Assembly: GCA_016199905.1 (NCBI GenBank)
Contig: JACQFU010000071.1
Location: 1 to 11,140 of the forward strand
Direction: 5' to 3'
DNA length: 11,140 nt
Source of the DNA: Candidatus Wallbacteria bacterium
GTDB taxonomy: Bacteria > Muiribacteriota > UBA6191 > JACPRK01
Each line of letters opens with the position of its first letter. The first letter of the stretch is position 1. The notes under the pieces are model-generated. The model worked only from the letters and a program-made list of their open reading frames with translations, was not told where the DNA came from and searched no databases. This document shows, in pieces, positions 1 through 6,800 of the stretch. The translations under genes and the position numbers were made by a program.

Positions 1-116
1 CGCTTCTCGGAAGACCCTCGGCAAACTGCTGGGCGACCTCGAAGAAATCTACTGCCCGCCTCGCCGCCGCGCGAGGCGCTCTGGGAGCGGATCCCATGTT
101 CCTGGCGGGTGATTGA

Positions 117-635
117 ATAGAAATCTCGACCTTCGAGGAGTGGGCGCCGGGTGCGCGTCAGTTCGATCTGCTCCTGTCGGCACAGGCTTTCCATTGGATC
201 GAGCCCGCGATCCGATTCACGAAGACGGCGGCAATCCTGAAGCCCGGAGGCAGCCTCGTGATCATGGGCAATCGCCCCTTCGCCCAGGACACCCCGGTTC
301 AGTCGGCAATCCAGGCCGCCTACCGGCAGTTCGCCCCGAGCCTGAAGGAGAAGACGCCCGTGGGGCGCGGCAGCCGGAGGCCGAAGGAGCTCGAGATGGA
401 CGTGCTCGGCTCCGGTCTCTACGAGGACATCGTCTACCGGGAGTACCCCTGGACGCACGAGTATACTGCGCAGGCTTGGGTCGACCTGCTGACTACGCAG
501 TCGGATCACATCGTCCTGGAACGTCAGACGCAAGACAGGCTCCTCGAGGCGATCGCCAACGCCATCGACAGCCACGGCGGCACTGTCGTGATCGAATACT
601 CCACCGTGCTCGTCGTGGCCAGGAGGAAGGAGGGC
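117..635 (+). pseudogene. Class I SAM-dependent methyltransferase, C-terminal remnant
   Basis: In the frame that opens after the TGA at 114-116, the translation reads like the second half of a Methyltransf_11/25-type enzyme. FDLLLSAQAFHWI is the beta-4 region that follows the acidic STFEEW motif, and LKPGGSLVI is the beta-5 motif. The fragment ends near VLVVARRK, a usual C-terminus for this family. The glycine-rich SAM-binding motif I and the N-terminal ~70-100 residues are missing. None of the three + frames of bases 1-113 encodes them, and no start codon precedes the GTG at 258, which lies inside a core beta strand. So this is a 5'-truncated gene, unlikely to bind SAM. It continues without a stop into the acetyltransferase downstream. 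Family assignment rests on motif recognition from memory. Confidence 0.7.
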
Positions 636-1124
636 ATTGGCCCCGTGCTGCTCCGAACGGTCGTCGAAGCCGATCTCGCCGTCTTCTTCGAACATCGGCG
701 CGACCCGGTGGCCAATCGGATGGCCGCCTTCACCGCCAAGGATCCCAACGATCGAGCGGCATTCTCCGAGCATTGGCAAAAGCTCCTCGCCGACGAGTCT
801 GTGATCCTGAGAACCATCCTGTGGCAAGGCCAGGTCGCGGGTCATATCGGAAGCTTCCTGATGCAGGGCAAAAGAGAAGTGATGTACTGGATCGGACGGG
901 AGTTCTGGGGAAAAGGCATTGCGACCGACGCCCTATCCCAGTTCTTGCGCCAAGTCACCGAGCGCCCGCTCTATGCCGGCGCGGCCAGCGACAACCTCGG
1001 CTCCATCCGGGTGCTCGAGAAGTGCGGCTTCCAGCTGTGCGGAAACGGAAGAGGCTTCTCCAATGCCCGCGGACAAGAGACGGACGAGGTGCTGCTGGTA
1101 CTGCCGCCCGCGGCCGAAGCGTGA
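258..1124 (+). CDS. GNAT family N-acetyltransferase (RimJ/RimL-like), fused in frame to methyltransferase remnant
   Basis: The open frame gives 288 residues from GTG 258, but the functional unit is probably the last ~160 residues. From about GTG 645 the protein is a complete acetyltransferase of the RimJ/RimL-like GNAT type, expected to move acetyl from acetyl-CoA to an amine. Visible features are LLRTVVEADLAVFFEH (first strand and helix), HRRDPVANRMAAF, the YWIGREFWGKGIATDAL segment with the acetyl-CoA pyrophosphate-binding loop (the Q/RxxGxG/A position), and the terminal DNLGSIRVLEKCGF helix-strand. The first 129 residues are methyltransferase remnant. A strong SD (621-633) sits 11 nt before GTG 645, so I favour independent initiation at 645 with an enzyme of 159 residues. 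The substrate is unknown. The stop overlaps a GTG of the next frame (GTGA, 1121-1124), suggesting possible translational coupling to the following gene. Confidence 0.82.
   Translation: MIMGNRPFAQDTPVQSAIQAAYRQFAPSLKEKTPVGRGSRRPKELEMDVLGSGLYEDIVYREYPWTHEYTAQAWVDLLTTQSDHIVLERQTQDRLLEAIANAIDSHGGTVVIEYSTVLVVARRKEGIGPVLLRTVVEADLAVFFEHRRDPVANRMAAFTAKDPNDRAAFSEHWQKLLADESVILRTILWQGQVAGHIGSFLMQGKREVMYWIGREFWGKGIATDALSQFLRQVTERPLYAGAASDNLGSIRVLEKCGFQLCGNGRGFSNARGQETDEVLLVLPPAAEA
621..633 (+). promoter_or_regulatory. Strong Shine-Dalgarno inside the fused frame
   Basis: The purine run contains AGGAGG at 621-626 and AAGGAGG at 627-633. The nearest in-frame start, GTG 645-647, is 11 nt after the run, and it lies where GNAT proteins of this type normally begin. 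This decides the likely start of the acetyltransferase. The same bases encode ARRKE at the methyltransferase C-terminus, so the site may be a leftover from two formerly separate genes. Confidence 0.6.
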
Positions 1125-4100
1125 CGCGTTGGCGCTTACTCCATCCCGTTCGGATCACTCCCGGGGCGCCGCTGCCTGCGTCACCCACTCGCCATCGAAG
1201 AAGACGGCCCTCCCCGGGAATTGGCGCCGGCCCCGAGCCGTTTCCGAAACTGCTCGGGGAGTACCAGCGCCGCCCAGGTGAAAGCGCAGCTGGCGATCGA
1301 CCGGCCGCGGCCGTGGCCGAGGCGATCCTCGCGACCTGGGCGAAGGCATCGCCCCAGAGCTCCCCCCCGGCCCGAAGCAATGCCTGCATGACTTTCGACT
1401 CCCTGCGTGGGCACGTCGTACTCTTCGGCGGAGCCGCTGGAATCGACGCACTGCTCTCGGACACCTGGGAGTGGGACGGCTCCGGCTGGACTCAGAAGTT
1501 TCCCTCACCGTCTCCGATGGCTCGGGCCTACCACCAAATGTCCTACGACAGCCTGCGGCGCAGGGTGGCGGTCTATTTCGGCCAGACCGCGACCTACGAT
1601 CAGAACTTCAACCCGACTTACGATTTCGCTTTTGACGTGCAGGAGTGGGACGGTGCCGCCTGGACTCCACGGGAGCCCGGTGCACACCCCAACGCGCAGA
1701 TGCGGCACGGGATTGCCTTCGACACCATCCGGCGCGTGGCAGTTCTCTTTGGAGGCTTCGGGTTCTCCAGAGGCCCCGCTTCTGCAACGTGGGAGTTAGC
1801 GAGCGATCCGATCTCCGTGCAGCGCCCTCTGACGGCAGGGACTGACAGAGACAGGACCGTCACAGCGGGCTTGCCCGTCACGCTATCGGGGAGCGCCGAC
1901 AATGGCGGCGCCGCGCCCATCGCCTACTCGTGGGCGCGGGCAGCCATCTCGCCGGGCACCGGACCCGGCGTGGTGTTCACCGCCCCCAATTCGCTGGTGA
2001 CGACCCTCACGCCTCCGGTTCCGGGAACTTACAACTTCGTGTTCACCGCCAGCGACGGGCGTGGCTCGCCCGTCACGGCCACAGCTTCTGTCACGGTCAT
2101 CGCGCCGGTAGGCGTCCCGCTCCGTCACAGGCTCAACATCGTCAGCGTGCCGCTGAATCCGTCCACGTCCGGGCACGTTTACGACGCAGCCGATCTTTCG
2201 AAGGTCACCAGCGCTACCTTCGTCGCCCGAACGATCGCCGACGGCCGCTTCGAAGTGTATTCCCCTCAACTGGGAAACCGCCCATTTCCCATCGAGGGGT
2301 GGCGCGGGTATCTCCTCCATCGCCGGGGACCGGACGCCACCGTTGCCTTCTCGGGCCGCGAATGGGATGCGACGTCACGAAGGGTCAGTACCTTCACGGG
2401 TCTCAGCTTGCTCGGTGCCCCCATTCCCATCCCCTTGGCGGCGACGGCCGAATCCCTCACGAACGCGTCTGGGGCCCGGTACCTCATCAACTGGGGAGAC
2501 GGCACACAACCGGTTGTCTACTTTCCCTCACTCTCTCCGAGCTTTCCCGTGGTCGCCGGAGGCGGCTATGGGGCAGCCTCCTCACGACCCACCACTTTCT
2601 CGCTTGCCTCAGGGCGTGCGACGACTTCCATTCCGACCGGCTCGATTCAGGGCTACGTCTTCCGCAACCCCGACGGCAGCTTGATTCTTGGCTCCTCGCC
2701 CACGGCGCCCGCCGGCGCGATCGCCGTTTCTGGCGCTCGCATCACTATCTCGGGCGGCACCTCGGCCGAGCCTTTCGGAACGACCGGCGGCCAGGGAGCT
2801 TTCGCGCTCTTCGGTGTTTCGGCCGGCGGTAGGATGCTGCAAGTCTCGATCGCCGACGGCACCATTCGCGGCTTTCCGATCTCGGTGTTCGCCTTTGCGA
2901 CGACCACGCTCGGACCGCCGGCCATCACGCGACAGCAGGCGCTTGCCGCCGTCCAAGCTATCACCCCTCCGACCACCGGACCCGAGGCGGCTTACCTCTT
3001 CATGACGCAGAACCCGTTGCCCGCAAATGCTACGGTGGCACCCGAGCTGGGGGGAGACCTCACCGACATCGATCCGTCCCAAGCGATTCGGTTCTCCACG
3101 CCGCAGTGGTTCGCCTATTTCGACCCGCACGCGGATCGCAAGTTCGGACACCGGACCCACTATCTCTTTGTCGACTCTCAGACCGGCGCCACGACGACGT
3201 ATGAACGTCATTCGTGGCCGGCCATAAATGGAGGGGGGCTCTATCGCAATCCTGACGACCGCGTGCGGAGTCCGGACCTCATCAATCCCCCCACGCTGCC
3301 GATCGCGCTGCGGAAGGCTGCCTCGTCGGCGGTAGAAAAAACAATGACAATGCCGCCTTTTGACCATGATCCCGGCTGTACAGCGCCGATGACCTACGCC
3401 TTGATAGTGGGAGGCATCGATTGCAGCGGCGTGAACAAGGATTGCGACAGCATCCAGGGCTTGTTCGGCAAGCAGGGCCTCCCTCCTGCTGCGTCAGTCA
3501 GCGTCTTCAAGACAATCACCAGTCAAACGCCGCAGGCGGTCATCAAACAACGCTTCGACGCCATCTGCGCCGCGGCCCAGCCGTGCGACACCGTCTTCCT
3601 CTATTTCAACTCGCACGGGAATCTCAACGGCGTTCTCCAGCTCGATCGATGCGACGCCACCGGGAGCTCCAACGGCTCGACCAACTTTGGGCTCGCAGGC
3701 CCTGGCGGACTCGACTTTGGCAGGTGCCGCGCAGGTCACGTCATCATCATCGTGGATGCTTGCTACTCCGGCGTTATCACCAACAACGGCAAGGACGTCA
3801 AGAAATTCAAGGGGCTGGAGGCGCCTGGCCGCAAGATTGTAGTGGTCACGGCGGCCGACTCCAACCATGAGTCGGTGGAGTACAACTACTCGAGTCCGGC
3901 CGTCTACACGCTCAACAAGAGCGTTGGAGCGGCCTTCACGAATGCCCTCCTCGACGGGGTCCGCACGATCCCCGATACGAGCGACCCGATTTCGGAGTTC
4001 ACCAACGCCTACGACCGGGCTCGGCCGAAGCTCGAGGGAAACTTCGTGGACGGCGATCAGCACCCTACGATCTTCACCGAGCTCGTCCCGGGTACAAGCA

Positions 4101-4705
4101 ATCAAAGCGGCATGCTGGTCGTCGGAGGCACGTCCATCACGGTCAATCACGAGGCTCACGTGACACAGTTGCCGAGGACCGTGGGCACGATACCGTTGAC
4201 GAATACGAGTGACATCACGGCCACCGTGTCGGTGAGCTTGATTCCGGATCCTCGCGCTTACACGGCCACGATCTCACCGCTCGCGATTTCTCCGGGCTCC
4301 ACGGGGCAAGTACTCCTCCAGCAGACGCAGGACGTGACATCAGCCATTCCAGCCTTCGGAGTCCAGATCAGTGGTAGGGACGGCGGCATCTCCTTCCCGG
4401 TTACGAACCTCATCACCGTGAACCCCATTGTCGTCAGCAATGACGCTTACGTGGACCTGGACCAGCCCTTGGGCAATCCGACGCAAACCTATCCGGCCTC
4501 CTTGGTGTACCTGGACAGCATCACCGGCGGCTTTGTGGGGACGGGCCCGCATTGCCTCCATAACGACGGCCAGCCTTCGCTGCATCTGCACGCCTTGCCC
4601 GGTGGCCCCGGCATTTCCATCCGCGATCCCAACGGCATTACCTACGGTCCTTTTGCCGATCCCGATCCGGAGGGATGCGGATACGGACTGGTCTATCCGC
4701 AGTGA
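1121..4705 (+). CDS. Large mosaic protein: partial Kelch propeller, PKD-like, N-L-I-S-L-P module, caspase-like (clan CD) cysteine peptidase
   Basis: Numbering is from GTG 1121 (1194 residues). Residues ~75-225 hold about three Kelch blades (LFGG at 101-104, DTWEWDG at 114, EWDG at 175, VLFGG at 208). Residues ~230-328 are PKD/Ig-like. Residues ~338-495 are a beta module starting LNIVSVPL. Residues ~508-598 are carboxypeptidase-regulatory-like (SIQGYVF start). Residues ~600-720 resemble a pro-region. Residues ~757-975 are a caspase-like fold: a hydrophobic strand ending in NSHG (His832) and one ending in DACYSG (Cys881), the two catalytic positions of peptidase families C13/C14. Residues ~994-1194 are a beta-rich tail. 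It is probably exported and self-processing, but no signal peptide is visible. The start is uncertain: GTG 1121 overlaps the previous stop, GTG 1313 and ATG 1388 are alternatives, and ATG 1388 falls inside a Kelch blade. Too few blades remain to close a propeller, so the 5' end looks truncated. Domain calls are confident for Kelch and caspase-like, weaker elsewhere. Confidence 0.83.
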   Translation: MTRWRLLHPVRITPGAPLPASPTRHRRRRPSPGIGAGPEPFPKLLGEYQRRPGESAAGDRPAAAVAEAILATWAKASPQSSPPARSNACMTFDSLRGHVVLFGGAAGIDALLSDTWEWDGSGWTQKFPSPSPMARAYHQMSYDSLRRRVAVYFGQTATYDQNFNPTYDFAFDVQEWDGAAWTPREPGAHPNAQMRHGIAFDTIRRVAVLFGGFGFSRGPASATWELASDPISVQRPLTAGTDRDRTVTAGLPVTLSGSADNGGAAPIAYSWARAAISPGTGPGVVFTAPNSLVTTLTPPVPGTYNFVFTASDGRGSPVTATASVTVIAPVGVPLRHRLNIVSVPLNPSTSGHVYDAADLSKVTSATFVARTIADGRFEVYSPQLGNRPFPIEGWRGYLLHRRGPDATVAFSGREWDATSRRVSTFTGLSLLGAPIPIPLAATAESLTNASGARYLINWGDGTQPVVYFPSLSPSFPVVAGGGYGAASSRPTTFSLASGRATTSIPTGSIQGYVFRNPDGSLILGSSPTAPAGAIAVSGARITISGGTSAEPFGTTGGQGAFALFGVSAGGRMLQVSIADGTIRGFPISVFAFATTTLGPPAITRQQALAAVQAITPPTTGPEAAYLFMTQNPLPANATVAPELGGDLTDIDPSQAIRFSTPQWFAYFDPHADRKFGHRTHYLFVDSQTGATTTYERHSWPAINGGGLYRNPDDRVRSPDLINPPTLPIALRKAASSAVEKTMTMPPFDHDPGCTAPMTYALIVGGIDCSGVNKDCDSIQGLFGKQGLPPAASVSVFKTITSQTPQAVIKQRFDAICAAAQPCDTVFLYFNSHGNLNGVLQLDRCDATGSSNGSTNFGLAGPGGLDFGRCRAGHVIIIVDACYSGVITNNGKDVKKFKGLEAPGRKIVVVTAADSNHESVEYNYSSPAVYTLNKSVGAAFTNALLDGVRTIPDTSDPISEFTNAYDRARPKLEGNFVDGDQHPTIFTELVPGTSNQSGMLVVGGTSITVNHEAHVTQLPRTVGTIPLTNTSDITATVSVSLIPDPRAYTATISPLAISPGSTGQVLLQQTQDVTSAIPAFGVQISGRDGGISFPVTNLITVNPIVVSNDAYVDLDQPLGNPTQTYPASLVYLDSITGGFVGTGPHCLHNDGQPSLHLHALPGGPGISIRDPNGITYGPFADPDPEGCGYGLVYPQ

Positions 4706-4813
4706 CGCACCACGAGTTCGTGCCGGGTGAGGATCTGCGCGACGCCCGCGCCCGCGGGGATTCCCGGGTCCCGGAGCGAGGCCACGGAGGTACGAACCGT
4801 TCACGGGAGCGGG

Positions 4814-5296
4814 TCAGGCCGAAAGCAGTTCCTCTAGCGCAAGTCTGACCTTTGGAAGCAACTGCTTGGCGTCGAAGTACCGTGTAACCACGACCAGGGC
4901 CTCCTCGACGGTGGAGATGTTCAGGTAGCGAAGAAGGTAGCGAACGTCCTCCAGATCATGGAACTCCTCGCCGAGCCACATGGCCGCGCACTTCATCGCC
5001 AGCAGGTACTCCGGCCGCGCGACGAAGACCCTGAGATTGGGGAGCTCCAGGTAGGCTTCGAACTCCCCTCGCGCACTCAGGAATCCCTTGACGGCGTCGT
5101 TCAGCCACGATTCCGAGACTCCCGCCTTGGGCCCGTCCACGTCTCGGGTCGCGTCGCGGGCGTCCAGAACGAGGCACATGACGGCCCCCCCAACGAGGCA
5201 GAGCTCGCCCTCGACTGCCTGCGCGGCCAACTCCGCGTCGAGCAGTTGCAGGAGACGGCGAATTTCTGCTCGCGTCAGCTTCGCTCGCGGCTGCAC
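4814..5296 (-). CDS. DUF6036-type nucleotidyltransferase, internally shortened (putative toxin/partner of RHH gene)
   Basis: A protein of 160 residues from GTG 5296. LVGGAVMCLVL (residues 34-44, GG at 36-37) followed by ATRDVD (Asp52, Asp54) matches the GG...DxD core of minimal nucleotidyltransferases. WLNDAVKGFLS, LRVFVARPEYLLAMK and FHDLEDVRYLLRYLNI match the remainder of the DUF6036/AbiEii-like family. Such enzymes transfer nucleotides to RNA or protein targets and often act as toxins. Compared with my memory of full-length members (~185-190 residues), ~25 residues between DVD and WLND are replaced by a nine-residue stretch (56-64). The deletion is in frame and next to the active site, so activity is doubtful. 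The start lies 3 nt after the stop of the RHH gene, which indicates one transcript and probable translational coupling. No obvious SD precedes the GTG. Confidence 0.75.
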   Translation of the reverse strand: MQPRAKLTRAEIRRLLQLLDAELAAQAVEGELCLVGGAVMCLVLDARDATRDVDGPKAGVSESWLNDAVKGFLSARGEFEAYLELPNLRVFVARPEYLLAMKCAAMWLGEEFHDLEDVRYLLRYLNISTVEEALVVVTRYFDAKQLLPKVRLALEELLSA

Positions 5297-5299
5297 GCG

Positions 5300-5791
5300 C
5301 TACACCCGTTTGCCAATGCCGGAGTCGATGAACAGATTGCGTCGTTTGAAGGGTACCGGTGCAGACTTCAAGAGATGAAGCCGCAGGCTTCTCATCGCCG
5401 TCGTGAAGAACGGCTCCTCGAGTGGGGTCACTTGCCGAATCCAGCCCGGCGGCTCGACGCCGCTGCGGTTCGACGCCTGCTCCACCATGGCGGCCACATA
5501 GTTTTGAATCACAGGAGACAGACCTCGAAGCTCGGCATCGTGCACGGCGTTTCGAAACTGACCGGGAGCCAACTCCGTCAGGAAGTCGTGGAGCGCCGCG
5601 AGGACATGGGACCGGCTCTCCTCCTCGGCAAGGTCGCGGAGGAGTTCCTGGAACGTGCTCTGTTCCTGGGGTAGGGCCCTGGCGAGGATGTAGCCTGAGA
5701 GACTCTCGCCCGACCGGCGGGCTCGCCGCTTGAGCATCGCTTTCTGCGCGGGACTCACGCGAAGCTGCACGACTTCGGTTCTCGTCGCCAT
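5300..5791 (-). CDS. Ribbon-helix-helix antitoxin-like protein paired with the nucleotidyltransferase
   Basis: A protein of 163 residues from ATG 5791. Residues 3-40 (TEVVQLRVSPAQKAMLKRRA, then SGESLSGYILARAL) form an RHH/DUF1778-like DNA-binding strand and two helices. Residues ~45-163 are helical and end in PVPFKRRNLFIDSGIGKRV, a C-terminus I associate with proteins located just upstream of DUF6036 nucleotidyltransferases. Expected role: DNA-binding antitoxin/autorepressor that neutralises the enzyme encoded 3 nt downstream. ATG 5791 is preferred over ATG 5809 because the RHH strand begins directly after it and a GGAG lies 12 nt upstream. A 20-bp imperfect palindrome (5822-5841) upstream is a plausible operator. 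The frame stays open far upstream to 6319, but that part is antisense/intergenic and lacks family similarity. Antitoxin function is inferred from pairing. Confidence 0.77.
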   Translation of the reverse strand: MATRTEVVQLRVSPAQKAMLKRRARRSGESLSGYILARALPQEQSTFQELLRDLAEEESRSHVLAALHDFLTELAPGQFRNAVHDAELRGLSPVIQNYVAAMVEQASNRSGVEPPGWIRQVTPLEEPFFTTAMRSLRLHLLKSAPVPFKRRNLFIDSGIGKRV

Positions 5792-5821
5792 GACTCGAGC
5801 GTACTCCATCGCGCAAGTCAC

Positions 5822-5841
5822 GTCAATACAGATGTACTGAC
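5822..5841. promoter_or_regulatory. 20-bp imperfect palindrome, candidate operator of the RHH-nucleotidyltransferase operon
   Basis: The site reads GTCAnTACAnnTGTAnTGAC, with the two 10-base arms matching at 8 of 10 positions. It lies 31 bp upstream of the RHH start. On the - strand its downstream arm overlaps a TTGACG hexamer (5821-5826, five of six matches to a -35 box). A weak TACGCT (5798-5803) lies 17 bp further, which would give a nearly leaderless message. Autorepression by the RHH protein through this site is inferred from RHH antitoxin biology. Confidence 0.5.
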
Positions 5842-5932
5842 ATCCCGGCATCTCGCTCTCGAGGCTCCGAACGTCTTTGCAGCAGAGGGCGTTCAGGCGA
5901 GCCATCCATGCCTCAGGGTCCTGTTCCAACGC

Positions 5933-5953
5933 CGGGTGCGCGTCGCGCGCCCG
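5933..5953 (-). terminator. GC-rich hairpin just after the proQ stop
   Basis: An 8-bp stem (5933-5940 with 5946-5953, one G-U type pair) with a 5-nt loop lies immediately downstream of the stop codon of the ProQ/FinO gene on the - strand. No T-tract follows, so it is not a canonical intrinsic terminator. It may slow or end transcription, or merely reflect local GC richness. Confidence 0.25.
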
Positions 5954-5955
5954 CC

Positions 5956-6462
5956 TCAAGCGCCTTGCGCCTTCCGCTGCTGCACCTTCCCCGCGGCCTC
6001 GGCTCGAGCTTCCGCGGACACCTCGCCTTGCGGCAGTCCGTCGAGCCCGTATCTCGGCCCGCCCTGCGCAAGAGCCGCTTGGTACGCCTCGGTCTTGCAG
6101 AGAGTCTTCAAGGCCATCCGAATCACTGCACGAGGGAATCCGATCTTCTGACCGTCGATGTCGGCGTGCAAGCCGATGGCAAAGGGCCGCAGTGCCGCCG
6201 GATCGCTGGGGAAGACGTCCGGCCACTTCGCCGTCAGAGCGGCGAGAATTGCCGGAACCTGGGGCTTGAGGTGCCTGGCCTCGTATCTGTTGCGCCGCTC
6301 TCGGGCTTTCGCCCGGCACTCTTCCGGAGTGAGCCTTGGCCTGGGCTCGGCCTTGGGGGGCTTCGCAGCCGGCGCTGGTGTTGGTCTAGCAGCCTGTGCA
6401 GGCGGTTGAACTCTCTGTTTTGCCACCCCTTCGGTTTCGGGTTTGCGATTGCGCTTGGTCAT
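5956..6462 (-). CDS. ProQ/FinO-domain RNA chaperone
   Basis: A protein of 168 residues from ATG 6462. Residues 1-45 are a Lys/Arg/Pro/Ala-rich, probably disordered tail. Residues ~46-65 are a charged helix (ECRAKARERRNRYEAR). Residues ~68-150 are the ProQ/FinO fold: PAILAALTAKWPDVF, then LRPFAIGLHADI (family signature RPLKIGI), a helical segment RAVIRMALKTLCKTEAYQAAL, and GGPRYGLDGLPQGEVS (signature R-x-D/L-L-D-G...G-x-V/L). Members bind structured RNA ends and promote sRNA-mRNA pairing or protect transcripts; FinO itself controls plasmid conjugation. The small size and flexible basic N-terminus resemble plasmid or accessory-genome versions more than 230-residue E. coli ProQ. The gene is 165 nt upstream of the RHH gene on the same strand and may or may not be cotranscribed. 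No strong SD is seen before the ATG. Confidence 0.85.
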   Translation of the reverse strand: MTKRNRKPETEGVAKQRVQPPAQAARPTPAPAAKPPKAEPRPRLTPEECRAKARERRNRYEARHLKPQVPAILAALTAKWPDVFPSDPAALRPFAIGLHADIDGQKIGFPRAVIRMALKTLCKTEAYQAALAQGGPRYGLDGLPQGEVSAEARAEAAGKVQQRKAQGA

Positions 6463-6800
6463 GTTGACGTTTATTCTGGCCGCCCCCGTTGCCGAGAATC
6501 AAGAGCCTACCCAGGCAGATCGAGAACCTCAGATGGCCCGGGGCAGCTCACGCCTCAGACGACTTCTCGATCGCAGGGTCGACTCGTAACTGGACGGCGA
6601 TCCACTCGCCCGTCAGCACAATCCGGATGTCACCGATCCGCGCTCTGGCCGTTCGAGTGGCCCGTACGTCGGAAGCAGCTGGCGTTCTGTCGGTAGATCG
6701 TTCGAGCGAGTACGCAGGACCTTCGAGCTAGCCGTCGGCCATCTCGGCCGGGTTGGCTCTTGTGTGAGGTGCGGGCGGTGCTGGAGGGTATCCGGCCGGC
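6463..6800. other. Gene-poor stretch with a gene-end remnant on the - strand
   Basis: No complete gene is visible in these 338 bases. On the - strand, 6728 down to the TGA at 6555-6557 is open and coding-like (high third-position G/C) and ends GDIRIVLTGEWIAVQLRVD then PAIEKSSEA. It has no usable start codon before the conserved-looking part, so it is probably the tail of a lost gene, which I do not recognise. The + strand reading frame 6489-6731 has no recognisable features. The first ~90 bases should hold the proQ promoter, but no convincing -35/-10 pair is present. Confidence 0.35.

Noticed and set aside
113..1120. The upstream part of the very long open frame that ends at 4705
   Set aside because: It overlaps the methyltransferase-GNAT frame, is Arg/Pro-rich and has no domain similarity; it is an out-of-frame shadow. 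Real coding in this frame starts no earlier than about 1121.
955..1464. - strand open frames over the GNAT/Kelch junction
   Set aside because: No start signal or family motifs; they mirror GC-rich coding on the + strand.
4745..4758. GC-rich hairpin between the convergent peptidase and nucleotidyltransferase genes
   Set aside because: A short 5-bp stem with no T-tract on either strand; not a convincing bidirectional terminator.
4958..5674. + strand open frame of 238 codons
   Set aside because: Antisense to the nucleotidyltransferase and RHH genes, both of which have clear family motifs.
5908..6696. + strand open frame of 262 codons
   Set aside because: Antisense to the ProQ/FinO gene; composition is that of a GC-rich shadow.
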